From Allosaccharopolyspora coralli (GTDB taxonomy: Bacteria; Actinomycetota; Actinomycetes; Mycobacteriales; Pseudonocardiaceae), in assembly GCF_009664835.1 (NCBI RefSeq), contig NZ_CP045929.1, positions 4,464,001 to 4,528,000 of the forward strand: 64,000 nucleotides of DNA. Reading direction: 5' to 3'. Below the pieces are notes generated by a model that had not been told where the DNA came from, ran no database searches, and worked only from the letters and a program-made list of their open reading frames with translations. A program made the translations under genes and the position numbers. Of this stretch, positions 22,103 through 31,147 are shown one piece after another. The stretch's first letter is position 1. Each line of letters begins with the position of its first letter.

Positions 22103-23219
22103 TCGTCTCGACCCCGGCGCGCTCGTCGGCAGGCCACTGCCCGGTGGCGTGGAACCGCTCCAGCACGCGCCACGGTCGATCCAGATCCATGCCTTGCTCG
22201 GACACCCAGCCGTCGTCGTAGTAGGTGTGCGCGTACCGCTCACCGCCGTCGCAGAGCAGTGTCACGATGCTGCCGCGTTCCCCACGCGCGACCATCTCGG
22301 CGACGAGGGTGAACACCCCCCACAGGTTGGTCCCTGTGGAGCCGCCGACTCGGCGGCCGAGCACTTCCTCGGTCCACCGGATCGTCGCGATCGAGGCCGC
22401 GTCCGGAACCTTGACCATGCGGTCGATGGCCTGACCGACGAACGAGGGTTCGACCCGGGGACGTCCGATGCCCTCGATCAGCGAGCCGCGGTCGCCGACG
22501 CGACCGGGGTCGTTCTCGCACCACGCGTCGAAGAACACCGAGTGCTCCGGGTCCACCACGGCCAGGCGGGTTCCGTGCCTGCGGTAGCGGACGTAGCGGC
22601 CCAACGTCGCGCTCGTGCCGCCGGTGCCCGCGCCGGTGACGATCCACGCCGGCTCCGGATGGCGCTCCCGCCGCATCTGTTCGAAGATCGACTCGGCGAT
22701 GTTGTTGTTGCCGCGCCAGTCCGTCGCCCCCTCGGCGTGGGTGAACTGGTCCATGAAGTGCCCGCCGAGTTCGGCGGCGAGCCTGCGGGACTCGTCGTAG
22801 ATCGCGTTCGGCTCGTCGACGAAGTGACATTTGCCACCCTGTCGCTCGATGAGTGCGACCTTCTCGGCGCTCGTCGACCGCGGCATCACCGCGATGAACG
22901 GCAGCCCGAGCAGGTGGGCGAAGTACGCCTCGGAGACGGCTGTGGACCCCGACGACGCCTCGATGACCGGCGTTCCCTCGGCGATCCAGCCGTTGCAGAT
23001 CGCGTGCAGGAACAGCGAGCGCGCCAGCCGGTGCTTCAGCGAGCCGGTCGGATGCGTCGACTCGTCCTTCAAGTAAAGGTCAATACCCCAGGCGTGCGGG
23101 AGCGGATACGTGAGCAGGTGCGTGTCGGCGCTGCGGTTCGCGTCGGCCTCGATGACCCGTACCGCCTCCGACGTCCAGTCCCGGGTGCGTTCGCACCAGC
23201 GATCCACGATCTCGGTCAC
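22095..23219 (-). CDS. cds1: PLP-dependent cysteine desulfhydrase/synthase-like protein (Cds1 type)
   Basis: 374-residue fold-type II PLP enzyme. The Schiff-base lysine lies in [14 protein letters not shown] (about residue 63), [13 protein letters not shown] binds the substrate carboxylate, and [14 protein letters not shown] binds the phosphate. Mycobacterial Rv3684 (Cds1), the closest family I recognise, releases sulfide from cysteine; cysteine synthesis is the alternative. The start overlaps the stop of the DUF4229 gene (ATGA). Confidence 0.8.
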   Translation of the reverse strand: MTEIVDRWCERTRDWTSEAVRVIEADANRSADTHLLTYPLPHAWGIDLYLKDESTHPTGSLKHRLARSLFLHAICNGWIAEGTPVIEASSGSTAVSEAYFAHLLGLPFIAVMPRSTSAEKVALIERQGGKCHFVDEPNAIYDESRRLAAELGGHFMDQFTHAEGATDWRGNNNIAESIFEQMRRERHPEPAWIVTGAGTGGTSATLGRYVRYRRHGTRLAVVDPEHSVFFDAWCENDPGRVGDRGSLIEGIGRPRVEPSFVGQAIDRMVKVPDAASIATIRWTEEVLGRRVGGSTGTNLWGVFTLVAEMVARGERGSIVTLLCDGGERYAHTYYDDGWVSEQGMDLDRPWRVLERFHATGQWPADERAGVETSA

Positions 23220-23587
23220 GAACGCTCCTCCGACGTCGCATGCTGCTCGGCCGCACGATTCGCGGGTTCCTCGTCCCGTTCGCCCCTGAGCTGCGCACGG
23301 AGTTCGTCGCGGCGTGCCCGGCGGTGCCGGGTGCGCTCCTCGACACCGACCGCGACGCGGTGACGCAAGCCCTTGAACAACACGAGGGACAACGGCATGA
23401 CGACGACCACGGCAACCGCGAGCGCGACGAGCAACGGAACCCGGAAGAGCAGGAGCACAGCGGCCAAGGCGACGACCATGCCGAACCGGGCGAGCGTGTA
23501 GAGCGTGAGGTCGACGGCCAGTGAGTGCGGTCGACCAGCGGCGCGAGTGCTCCCGACCGAGTCGCTTGCGTTCTGCTGTTCCTGCAC
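23216..23587 (-). CDS. DUF4229 membrane protein
   Basis: 123 residues: two closely spaced membrane helices (about residues 28-70: [20 protein letters not shown], then [20 protein letters not shown]) and a charged Arg/Glu cytoplasmic tail. The layout matches DUF4229 proteins often found near menA. Function unknown. The start is GTG. It leads the operon with cds1 and the lipoprotein gene. Confidence 0.75.
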   Translation of the reverse strand: MQEQQNASDSVGSTRAAGRPHSLAVDLTLYTLARFGMVVALAAVLLLFRVPLLVALAVAVVVVMPLSLVLFKGLRHRVAVGVEERTRHRRARRDELRAQLRGERDEEPANRAAEQHATSEERS

Positions 23588-23840
23588 GTCAACCAGGGTA
23601 GAGCACGGGAGGTCACCGACGGCCGACGGTCCGGGACGTGCGGAAACGGCACCCCGGCCGGAGGTCCGATCAACGCCTCGGCGCGCGCTGCGTCCGAATA
23701 CGCCCGTTCGTCCCTTACCTTCCCTTTACCTGGACCTGAGTGTTCGAGTACCCGCATGTCCGGCTGCCAGGATGCGAGACAGCGGAGCCGATACCACCGA
23801 CTCCCCGAACACCTGTTGCGAAGACCCGTGGAGGCAAGCC

Positions 23841-24062
23841 GTGACCGTGACGCCGCAGACCCGCCCGAACAGCCAGGAGCAACTCCTGACACCCGGCGAG
23901 GTCGCCACGCTGTTCCGCGTCGACCCGAAGACCGTCACCCGCTGGGCCACCGCCGGGCGCATCGGTTCGATCCGTACCCCGGGCGGGCACCGCCGGTTCC
24001 GGGAGTCCGAGGTGAAGACCCTGCTGGCGGAGCTGACCAACGACGTGAGCCACACAGCCTGA
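23841..24062 (+). CDS. bldC: BldC-type MerR-like transcriptional regulator
   Basis: 73-residue DNA-binding protein. LLTPGEVATLFRVDPKTVTR is the winged-HTH core, followed by WATAGRIGSIRTPGGHRRFR, nearly identical to Streptomyces BldC, which binds as asymmetric head-to-tail oligomers and controls entry into development. GTG 23841 has GGAGG 6 bases upstream; a second GTG two codons on is possible. The 253-base region upstream (23588-23840) shows no other feature. Confidence 0.88.
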   Translation: MTVTPQTRPNSQEQLLTPGEVATLFRVDPKTVTRWATAGRIGSIRTPGGHRRFRESEVKTLLAELTNDVSHTA

Positions 24063-24125
24063 CTCGGCGACCCCACCACCACGCCACACCAGCTAGTCTC
24101 GAAAGGGACGAAACGGAGGTGGGCG

Positions 24126-24323
24126 ATGCTCTACGCGCTGGCAGCGATCGGTGCGATCACCGTCATCGTATTGCTGTGGAAGGCCTTCGGTCCGGAGAAC
24201 GGCGTCGGCGAGCTCTTCGGCCGGCCCGGCACCCAGGTCCCGCCGGACGACGACCCCGATTTCCTGCGCAAACTCGACGAAGAGCGCAAGAACCGCAACA
24301 ACGGCGACCCCGGCGAGAGCTGA
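24126..24323 (+). CDS. Small hypothetical membrane protein
   Basis: 65 residues: one N-terminal helix (LYALAAIGAITVIVLLWKAF) and a polar, Asn/Asp-rich tail. Family not recognised. A strong CGGAGG ribosome-binding sequence lies 6 bases before the ATG, supporting that it is real. It follows bldC in the same direction by 63 bases and converges on the ATPase gene. Confidence 0.6.
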   Translation: MLYALAAIGAITVIVLLWKAFGPENGVGELFGRPGTQVPPDDDPDFLRKLDEERKNRNNGDPGES

Positions 24324-24411
24324 GCGTCCGCCCGCTCCCAGACGGCATCCGGGAACGTGAGTAGGTGGTCCTGCATCCCCGCGCCTCGCGGTGTCGTTCC
24401 CAGAGGGCTGA

Positions 24412-25986
24412 TCAGACCATGCGCTGACGGCCTGCTGCCTGCGGGAAGTCGTCCGCGACGAGTGCGGCGAGCTCCAGCAACGCGAGCCGCGTCGGTGCGG
24501 CGAGCTGGTCCAGCTCGACCTCGGCGCCTTCTTCCAGATGCGGGTCGAAGGGGATCTTCGCCACCGCACGGCACCGGGAACCGAAGTGGGCGGCGAGCTT
24601 GTCGATGTCGACCTTGCCCGACCCCGGACGCACCGAGTTGATCACGGTCACGGACCGCTTCACCAACTCCCCGTATCCGTGCGCGTCGAGCCAGTCCAGG
24701 GTTCCCGACGCGCTGCGCGCGCCGTCGATCGAGCTCGACGAGACCAGCACCAGCGAGTCCGCGACGTCGAGGACGCCCTTCATCGCCGAGTGCATCAGGC
24801 CGGTGCCACAGTCGGTGAGCACCACGTTGTAGAAGTGCTCCAGCAAGGTCACCGTGCGCCGGTAGTCGTCCTCGCTGAACGCCTCCGAGACCGCCGGGTC
24901 CTGCTCGCTGGCCAGCACCTCCAACCGGCTGGGTCCCTGCGAGGTGTACGAACGGACGTCGCTGTACTTGCTGATGCGCTGGGCGTCCCGCAGCAGGTGA
25001 CGGACGGTGGCAGTGGTCTCCAGCGGGATCTTCTGGCTCAACGTCCCGCGGTCGGGGTTCGCGTCGACGGCCACGACGCGGTCGCCGCGCAGCGACGAGA
25101 ACGTCGAGCCGAGTGTTGCCGTGGCGGTCGTCTTGCCCACACCGCCCTTCAGGCTGAGCATCGCGATCTTGTAGCAGCCCGCGAGCGGCTGATTGATCCG
25201 AGAGATCAGCTCGCGGCGGTACATGTCGGACTGGCTCTCGCCAAGGTTGATCGACTTGCCGCTGAGCAGGTACAACGCCTTGCGCCACCCGGACTGCGGC
25301 GGACGCTTCGTCTGTCGCAGCAGCTGCGCCGAGGACAGGTCCTGGCCGAACGGCTGCTCCGGCGGCTGTTGCGCGGGCTGCCCCACACCCGGATACGGCG
25401 CGGGCACACCGGGAATCTCGTGCGGCCCCGACTGGCCAGGCTGTGCGGCCTGCGGCTGTTGAGGGGCGGACGGAGCCGCGCCGACCGCATACGGGCCGGA
25501 CTGACCTGGCGCGGGCTGGCCCGGTGCGGAGTGACCTGATGCAGGCTGACCTGGTGCGGGCTGGGCGCCCGACTGGCCGACCTGGTGCGGCCCGGACTGC
25601 GCGCCGGGCTGGTACGGGCCGGGCTGGAACTGGGTGCTCGGATCGGCGTAGGCCGATGCGGTCGAGAAGCCCTGTTGCGGCCCGGACGGACTCGGTTCCA
25701 CGTACGGAACCTGGCCCTGCTGCTGGACACCACCCGGGTAGTGCGGTTGCGGCGTCTCCGCCGCCGGCCCCGACGGGTCCACGTAGGACGGCATCGGGTG
25801 CTCGTCGGAGACCACGTGTCGCCTGCCCGGCGTGGTCTTCGGGTCGATGTAACCCGGGTCCGCCGGGTTCGGCAGGTCACCGGAGTGCCCGTTGCCGTGT
25901 GCCGTGGATTCGGCCCCGTCGAAGGACCGCGGGTCGGCCGGGCCCAGGTTACGGCGGGTCTCGGGCTCCTCGTAGCGTCCGGTCAC
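24412..25986 (-). CDS. MinD/ParA-like ATPase with Pro/Gly/Gln-rich N-terminal tail
   Basis: 524 residues. Residues 1-240 are low-complexity (repeating PGQ/GPYQPG/APGQ units). From about residue 255 there is a deviant Walker A P-loop ATPase: SLKGGVGKTTATATLG, VVAVDANPDRGTLS and VVLTDCGTGLMH. The layout recalls the ESX-linked EspI-type ATPases and actinobacterial scaffold/positioning ATPases. GTG 25986 has AAGGA upstream. The partner is unknown; neighbours are cytochrome c maturation genes upstream and convergent bldC. Confidence 0.8.
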   Translation of the reverse strand: MTGRYEEPETRRNLGPADPRSFDGAESTAHGNGHSGDLPNPADPGYIDPKTTPGRRHVVSDEHPMPSYVDPSGPAAETPQPHYPGGVQQQGQVPYVEPSPSGPQQGFSTASAYADPSTQFQPGPYQPGAQSGPHQVGQSGAQPAPGQPASGHSAPGQPAPGQSGPYAVGAAPSAPQQPQAAQPGQSGPHEIPGVPAPYPGVGQPAQQPPEQPFGQDLSSAQLLRQTKRPPQSGWRKALYLLSGKSINLGESQSDMYRRELISRINQPLAGCYKIAMLSLKGGVGKTTATATLGSTFSSLRGDRVVAVDANPDRGTLSQKIPLETTATVRHLLRDAQRISKYSDVRSYTSQGPSRLEVLASEQDPAVSEAFSEDDYRRTVTLLEHFYNVVLTDCGTGLMHSAMKGVLDVADSLVLVSSSSIDGARSASGTLDWLDAHGYGELVKRSVTVINSVRPGSGKVDIDKLAAHFGSRCRAVAKIPFDPHLEEGAEVELDQLAAPTRLALLELAALVADDFPQAAGRQRMV

Positions 25987-26048
25987 CGTTGGCTGTCCTT
26001 CCGAGAAACGAATCAGAGCGGGTACGCCCTCGAAGCGGGACGGTAGTC

Positions 26049-26089
26049 GCCGAACACCCGCGGAATCCAGCCGGGGTGAGGTGTTCGGC
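26049..26089. promoter_or_regulatory. 10-bp inverted repeat between ccsB and the MinD-like gene
   Basis: GCCGAACACC (26049-26058) and GGTGTTCGGC (26080-26089) are perfect inverted repeats 21 bases apart, about 65 bases before the MinD-like start and 100 bases after the ccsB stop. It could be a terminator stem for the ccs operon or an operator; no U-run is present. Confidence 0.4.
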
Positions 26090-26191
26090 ACCGTGCCACG
26101 GCCCGGTACCGGTCGAAGATCCGCAGGTCAGAGAAGCCGATCAAGCGCGTCGACCTCGTCGGGCAAGCCTCTCGGCGACGCGGTGACCCGA

Positions 26192-27196
26192 TCAGAGTCC
26201 AGCGTACGAGTGAAGCCCCGCGACCACGATGTTGATGAAGAACAGGTTGAAGATCATCACGGCGAGACCGGCGACGTTGATCCACGCCGAGCGCACGCCG
26301 CGCCACCCGGCGGTGGCCCGCGCGTGCAGGTACGCGGCATAGCAGATCCAGGCGATAAGGGAGGTCGTCTCCTTCGGGTCCCAACCCCAGAACCGGCCCC
26401 AGGAGGCCTCGGCCCAGATCGCGCCCGCGACGATCGCGAACGTCCACACCGGCATGATGATCACGGTGGCGCGGTAGGCCAGCCGGTCCAGCGCTTGGCT
26501 CGTCGGCAACCGCGAGCCGAACCGCACCATCTTCGTGGGGTTGTTCTCGTGCCGCGTACGCGCGATGAACAGCAGGCTGGCCACACCGGCGAACAACAGC
26601 ACACCGGTCGAGACGATCGCGGCCGAGACGTGGATCACGATCCAATAGGACTGCAGCGCAGGCTGCAGGGGCGCGGCTTCCGCGTACAACACCGTGCCCG
26701 ACAGGAACAGCAGCACCGTGGTCGGCAGCATCACGAACCCGCCGAGACCACGCAACGTCGCGGTGCTGGTCTCCTGCCGCAGCGCGCGGGACTGCCGGAA
26801 CAGCACGACCAGCCACGCCAGCACCGCCGCGAGCGTGATCGCGGAACCGAACTCGTACATGTTGCCCCACGGAGCCCGGCCGGTCGCGACACCGCGCAGC
26901 ACCAACGACGCCCCGTGCACCAGGGCACCGAGGGCGGTCAACGCCACCGCCATCCCGCCGACCCGCTCGGCCCACGGCCGACGGGCGGGCTCGGGCACGT
27001 GTCCCACGACGGGTCCGTCGCCCGCGGCCTTGTCGACCGGCGCACCCGAGCCGACGAGCTCGCGCTCCGGGACGGCCTTGCGCGCGCTGCCGGAGGAGAA
27101 CTCCGCGAAGTACAACAGCATCGCGAAGATGTAGATCGCGACCGAGGTCGCGAACGCCATGTCGCTGTACTCCGACAGCACCAGGTTGACCGGCAT
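26192..27196 (-). CDS. ccsB: Cytochrome c biogenesis protein CcsB (CcsA/ResC family)
   Basis: 334-residue polytopic membrane protein of system II haem delivery. The tryptophan-rich haem-handling WWD motif is visible as WGRFWGWDPKETTSLIAW near residue 270, with flanking conserved histidines (VHGAS, VIHVSAA). The ATG shares one base with the resB stop (TGATG). With ResB it forms the haem export and ligation complex that builds c-type cytochromes outside the membrane. Confidence 0.93.
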   Translation of the reverse strand: MPVNLVLSEYSDMAFATSVAIYIFAMLLYFAEFSSGSARKAVPERELVGSGAPVDKAAGDGPVVGHVPEPARRPWAERVGGMAVALTALGALVHGASLVLRGVATGRAPWGNMYEFGSAITLAAVLAWLVVLFRQSRALRQETSTATLRGLGGFVMLPTTVLLFLSGTVLYAEAAPLQPALQSYWIVIHVSAAIVSTGVLLFAGVASLLFIARTRHENNPTKMVRFGSRLPTSQALDRLAYRATVIIMPVWTFAIVAGAIWAEASWGRFWGWDPKETTSLIAWICYAAYLHARATAGWRGVRSAWINVAGLAVMIFNLFFINIVVAGLHSYAGL

Positions 27197-28818
27197 CAGC
27201 TGTTCCTTCCGCGCCCGGACATCGCGGCTGGCGTGTCCGTCGAGTCGTCGGGGCCGGGTTCGAGCAGGTCACGGGCGACGCGGGTGAATTCCTCGCCGTA
27301 ACCGGCCTGGTCGGTGCGAGCCAGTCCGCCGACCTCGACCACGGTACGGGCGAGATCCCCGTCACCGGCGCCCGGGGTGACCGGGACCGCGCGCACCCAC
27401 ACGCGCCGCCGCTTGATCGTCAACGACGCCCCGATGCCGAAGATGACCGCCACCGCGAAACCGAGCACCCACGGCTGGAACGGGTCGTGCGAGACCTGCA
27501 GGTTCACCCACCGTTCCAGGCCGTCGAAGCGCACCGTCGTGCCGTCGTCGAGGCGGATCTCCTCGCCGATGCGCAGGTTCTCGCGCGCCACCCGGTTCAG
27601 CCGGTCCTGCTCGATCATGCGCTGATCCACGCTGAAGATCGACTGTCCCCGGCCGGAGTCGAGGCCGAGGTCGCCGCGCAGCACGTCGACGGCCACCCGC
27701 GGATCGTTCGGTGCGGGGAACCGCGACGACAGCAGCGACCCGTCCATGTTCGCCGTCGGCGCGAACAGGCCGGTGACCGCGAGCTGGTTCTGCCTGCGCT
27801 GCTCGGCGTCGGTGACTCCCGGCGGGTCGAACTTCGTGGCGCCCTGGGACAGCATCGTCATCTGATCCATCGGCTGCCACTGCACGAGACCGGAGCGCTG
27901 CTGCCCGTCCGGCCAGGTCACGGAGAACCGCGGCGCGTAGCCGTTGCCGAGCAGGTAGACACGGTCGCCCGCGGTCCGCAGCGGGCTGTTGACCTCCAGC
28001 TCGTACGGGCGCCACACGTCGTTCTCCAGGTCCTCACCGGACTGGTACTGCACGGACGCGCGATAGTTCTCGGCCTGGCCGGTGGGCAGATAGTCGGCCT
28101 CGAAGTCGTCGACCTTCACGCAGAACGGGCTCAGATCGGTGCCGTCGACGCTCAGGCCCGCACGGAACGAGTCGAAGTTGTAGGTGCCCGAGTTGCAGAA
28201 GCTCGACCCGTCGGCCATCACGATGACGTTGCCCTCGTAACCGAGGATCTTGCCGCCGGCAACGCTGATCAGCAGACCGACCAGTGCGAAGTGGAACACC
28301 AGGTTCCCGGCCTCGCGGAGGTAGCCGCGCTCGGCGCTCAGCGACCGCCCCCCGTCGGCTTCCTCCTGCTCGTGAATCCGCCACCCGCGCAACCGGCGGC
28401 GCGCGGAGGTCATCACCTCGTCGACCGACGAGTGGAGCTCGGCGGTCTCGTGATGCGGCATCCTGGCGAGGTTGCGCGGCGTGCGCACCGGCTTCGCCCG
28501 CAGCTGCTTGAAGTACTCCGCGCACCGCGGCACCAGGCAGCCGATGAGCGAAATGAACAGCAGGACGTAGATCGAGGCGAACCACACCGAGCTGAACACC
28601 TCGAACATGCCGGCCTTGTCGAGGATCGGCGCCAGGCTCGGGTACTCCTCGAAGTAGCGATCGACCTCGCGCTGGTTCAGCGACCGCTGCGGGATCAGCG
28701 CTCCGGGCAATGCGGCCAGCGCCAGCAGGAACAGCAGCACCAGCGCGGTGCGCATCGACGTCAGTCCGCGCCACGTGTTGCGCAGTTGGGCGAGAACGGT
28801 CTTCACGACAGCAGGCAT
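27196..28818 (-). CDS. resB: Cytochrome c biogenesis protein ResB
   Basis: 540-residue System II partner of CcsB. Three N-terminal helices (MRTALVLLFLLALAALPGAL; VWFASIYVLLFISLIGC; LVFHFALVGLLISVAGG) and one near the C-terminus flank a large extracytoplasmic domain. The opening segment ALPGALIPQRSLNQREVDRY is typical of ResB. ATG 28818 overlaps the ccdA stop by one base, which fixes the start. Confidence 0.93.
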   Translation of the reverse strand: MPAVVKTVLAQLRNTWRGLTSMRTALVLLFLLALAALPGALIPQRSLNQREVDRYFEEYPSLAPILDKAGMFEVFSSVWFASIYVLLFISLIGCLVPRCAEYFKQLRAKPVRTPRNLARMPHHETAELHSSVDEVMTSARRRLRGWRIHEQEEADGGRSLSAERGYLREAGNLVFHFALVGLLISVAGGKILGYEGNVIVMADGSSFCNSGTYNFDSFRAGLSVDGTDLSPFCVKVDDFEADYLPTGQAENYRASVQYQSGEDLENDVWRPYELEVNSPLRTAGDRVYLLGNGYAPRFSVTWPDGQQRSGLVQWQPMDQMTMLSQGATKFDPPGVTDAEQRRQNQLAVTGLFAPTANMDGSLLSSRFPAPNDPRVAVDVLRGDLGLDSGRGQSIFSVDQRMIEQDRLNRVARENLRIGEEIRLDDGTTVRFDGLERWVNLQVSHDPFQPWVLGFAVAVIFGIGASLTIKRRRVWVRAVPVTPGAGDGDLARTVVEVGGLARTDQAGYGEEFTRVARDLLEPGPDDSTDTPAAMSGRGRNS

Positions 28819-29600
28819 CAGAGTGGCAACTCGAATCCGGCGATCGGCCCGCGCATCCACGCGACCCACTCGCCCCACAGCCCGGTCACCAGCAGCAACC
28901 CGACGACGACCAGCAACGCGCCACCGGTCAGCTGGATCGTCCGCGCCCGGGTGCGCAACCACGCCGCGCTGCGCACCGCCCAGCGGGCACCGAGCGCGAG
29001 GACGATGAACGGGATCCCCAGCCCGACACAGTAGGCGAGCACCAGCAGCACGCCGCGCATCGCGATCCCGGTGTCGACCTGAGTTCCGGCGGCAACGGAG
29101 ATCACGCCGATCAGGGTCGGCCCGAGGCACGGGGTCCACCCGAGACCGAACACGGCCCCGAGCAGCGGCGCACCCCACATCCCCGTACGCGGAACGCGGT
29201 GCACGCGCACGTCACGCTGCAACGCCGGAATGAGACCGAGGAAAGCCAGACCCATCGCGACGGTCACGACACCGCCCACACGCTGGAGGACGAGTTCGTT
29301 GGCGAGCAGGGCATCGGACAAGCCGAGCAGCAGCAGGGCTCCGGCGGCGAAAACGACACTGAATCCGGCGACGAACAACCCGGCGGCCCCGGCGACACGC
29401 CAGCGGCCGCGACGGACCTCCCGCGCCTCGGCCTCGTCCACCGCGGGTGCGTCGGCGCCGACCACGCCCGCAAGGTAGGCGAGATAGCCGGGAACCAGCG
29501 GCACGACGCACGGTGACGCGAAGCTGATCGCCCCCGCCAGCACGGCGACGCAGGCTGCGAAAACCAGCGGTCCCGATGCGGCGAGTTCGGTCGGATTCAC
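28818..29600 (-). CDS. ccdA: Cytochrome c biogenesis protein CcdA
   Basis: 260-residue six-helix membrane thiol transporter passing reducing equivalents from cytoplasmic thioredoxin to the extracytoplasmic TlpA/ResA. The redox cysteines sit in SFASPCVVPLVPGYLAYLAG and GWTPCLGPTLIG. GTG 29600 (VNPTELAASG) was chosen because it precedes the first helix and TACCCT ends 7 bases upstream, in leaderless style. The gene is coupled to resB. Confidence 0.92.
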   Translation of the reverse strand: MNPTELAASGPLVFAACVAVLAGAISFASPCVVPLVPGYLAYLAGVVGADAPAVDEAEAREVRRGRWRVAGAAGLFVAGFSVVFAAGALLLLGLSDALLANELVLQRVGGVVTVAMGLAFLGLIPALQRDVRVHRVPRTGMWGAPLLGAVFGLGWTPCLGPTLIGVISVAAGTQVDTGIAMRGVLLVLAYCVGLGIPFIVLALGARWAVRSAAWLRTRARTIQLTGGALLVVVGLLLVTGLWGEWVAWMRGPIAGFELPL

Positions 29601-29607
29601 GACATCG

Positions 29608-29613
29608 AGGGTA
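29608..29613 (-). promoter_or_regulatory. Predicted -10 element of a leaderless ccdA promoter
   Basis: Minus-strand TACCCT ends 7 bases before the ccdA GTG, with no ribosome-binding sequence between. It may provide an internal promoter for ccdA-resB-ccsB downstream of the truncated HTH gene. Confidence 0.35.
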
Positions 29614-29700
29614 AGGACGGAGAGCGGCCGCGGACGCAGCACCCCCGGTGACTGTTCCCACATCGGCTCCGGCGAAGCCACCGTCCGACCGGCCCGACGC

Positions 29701-29889
29701 TCAGGCTGCCGGGGAACGCGGCGCGAGACGTACGACGAGATCGGCATCGAGCGCTCGGGCCAACCGCTCGAGCACAGGGATGGTGGGAACGGTTCCGCCG
29801 GCCTCGAAACGAGCGATGCCGGGCTGCGTCATGCCCGCAGTCCTCGCGAGCTGCCATGCGTCGCCTCGGGTGGGCCCGCCGGTTGGCAT
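29701..29889 (-). pseudogene. Truncated XRE-family HTH gene fragment
   Basis: The frame reads about 60 residues: QLARTAGMTQPGIARFEAGG, then TVPTIPVLERLARALDADLV. This is the second half of a common actinobacterial XRE (Cro/CI-type) HTH protein that ends in a DADLVVRLAP tail. The N-terminal ~40 residues and helix 1 of the HTH are absent; the frame instead runs into the 42-bp palindrome at 29891. The preserved second half and the missing first half suggest a decayed gene cut at or near the repeat. A shortened functional protein starting at ATG 29889 cannot be excluded. Confidence 0.6.
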
Positions 29890-29890
29890 G

Positions 29891-29932
29891 CGTGAGTCTT
29901 TTTGGTTGCTATAGCCACCAAAAAGGCTCACG
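29891..29932. repeat. 42-bp palindrome, family A copy 2 (tlpA 3' end)
   Basis: Same element as at 16524; the right arm differs by one base (AAAGGCTCACG), which still pairs as G-U. The minus-strand TGA in the right arm is the tlpA stop codon. On the other side it abuts the first codon of the truncated HTH fragment. Confidence 0.9.
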
Positions 29933-30518
29933 CCTGTCGGGACTCCTGGGCGACCTTGCGGACCTCGGGGATGAGTTCGGAGTCGAGGACCTCGGTGAGG
30001 AAGATCGCAGCGACGCGGTGGTCGCGGTCGAGGATCACCGTCGACGGGACCGTGCTCCGTGGGTACCCCTTCAGCGGCAGCAGCGACCGGCCGGACGGGT
30101 CGAAGATCGACGGATACGTCAGCCCCCGGTTGTTCACGAAGTCCGCCGCCGCCGTGCGCTGGTCACGCACGTTGATGCCGAGCACCTGTACACCTTGCGG
30201 GCCCAGCTCGTTCTGCACTCGTTGCAGGTCGTCGGCCTCCGAACGGCACGGCCCGCACCACGAGCCCCAGAGGTTCATCACCACGACCTGGTCCTGGAAG
30301 TCGGACAGCCGGATCTTCTGCCCCTCCTGCATGAGACTGTCCCCGGTGACGCCCGAGACGACGCCGCGCTCCTGCGGCGGGTAGAACAGTCGCGTCTGCC
30401 CGCCGGGCGAGACGAACGTGAACTCACCGTCCGAACCGACCGCGTCGTCCCCGGCCGTGGCGCAGCCCGTCAGCGCCAGCACGGCCGTCACCGCCACCAG
30501 ACATTTCTTCGCGATCAT
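29928..30518 (-). CDS. Extracytoplasmic thioredoxin-like lipoprotein (TlpA/ResA type)
   Basis: 196 residues. The lipobox signal peptide [19 protein letters not shown] precedes a TlpA/AhpC-like thioredoxin domain with active site NLWGSWCGPCRSEADDL near residue 85 and the cis-Pro loop STVPSTVILD. It should take electrons from CcdA to reduce apocytochrome c cysteines before haem attachment. The start overlaps the stop of the phosphatase gene (ATGA); the stop lies in the 42-bp palindrome. Confidence 0.9.
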   Translation of the reverse strand: MIAKKCLVAVTAVLALTGCATAGDDAVGSDGEFTFVSPGGQTRLFYPPQERGVVSGVTGDSLMQEGQKIRLSDFQDQVVVMNLWGSWCGPCRSEADDLQRVQNELGPQGVQVLGINVRDQRTAAADFVNNRGLTYPSIFDPSGRSLLPLKGYPRSTVPSTVILDRDHRVAAIFLTEVLDSELIPEVRKVAQESRQA

Positions 30519-31147
30519 GCGCCTGCCACCGTCGGATCGGATTCGCCTGCGGGTTCGGTGTAAGCGACCCGCACGAGTTCTTCGTCACGGAACACGAGCG
30601 TGGTCAGCGACGCCAGGGAGCACTGCCTGCGCCGCGGGTCGTGCCACAACGGTCTGCCTTCGACGAAGCGGCGCAGCGTCCAGATCGGCAGCTGGTGTGA
30701 CACACAGATCGCTTCGCCGCCGGACGCCTCCACCCGCGCTCGCTGGGCAGCGGCGAACATCCGGTGCGCGATCTGCAGGTACGGCTCGCCCCACGACGGG
30801 AGGAACGGGTTCCGCAGTTTCGGCCAGTGCTGCGGCGAGCGCAGCGCACCGTCCCCGACCGAGACCTTGAGTCCCTCGAACTGGTTCTCCGACTCGATGA
30901 GGCGTTCGTCGGTGGCGACGTCGAGACCGAACGCGGCGCCGACCGGGGTGGCCGTCTGCTGGGCGCGTCGCAACGGGGACGCCAGCACGAACCGGATGTC
31001 GCGTGCCGCCACGAAATCCGCGACGGTCTGCGCCTGCTTCTCCCCACGCTCGGACAGGTGGTATCCCGGCAACCGACCGTAGAGGACGCCTTCGGGGTTG
31101 TGGACCTCGCCGTGCCGCAGGAAGTGCACGACGGTCTTCACACTCAC
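30515..31147 (-). CDS. Histidine phosphatase family protein (phosphoglycerate mutase-like)
   Basis: 210-residue acid phosphatase-type protein: catalytic [20 protein letters not shown] at residues 8-27, a second histidine in CVSHQLPIW near residue 150, and [11 protein letters not shown]. Its substrate is unknown; its homologue lies between hemL and the tlpA-type gene in mycobacteria too (Rv0525). GTG 31147 overlaps the hemL stop (GTGA). Confidence 0.85.
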   Translation of the reverse strand: MSVKTVVHFLRHGEVHNPEGVLYGRLPGYHLSERGEKQAQTVADFVAARDIRFVLASPLRRAQQTATPVGAAFGLDVATDERLIESENQFEGLKVSVGDGALRSPQHWPKLRNPFLPSWGEPYLQIAHRMFAAAQRARVEASGGEAICVSHQLPIWTLRRFVEGRPLWHDPRRRQCSLASLTTLVFRDEELVRVAYTEPAGESDPTVAGA

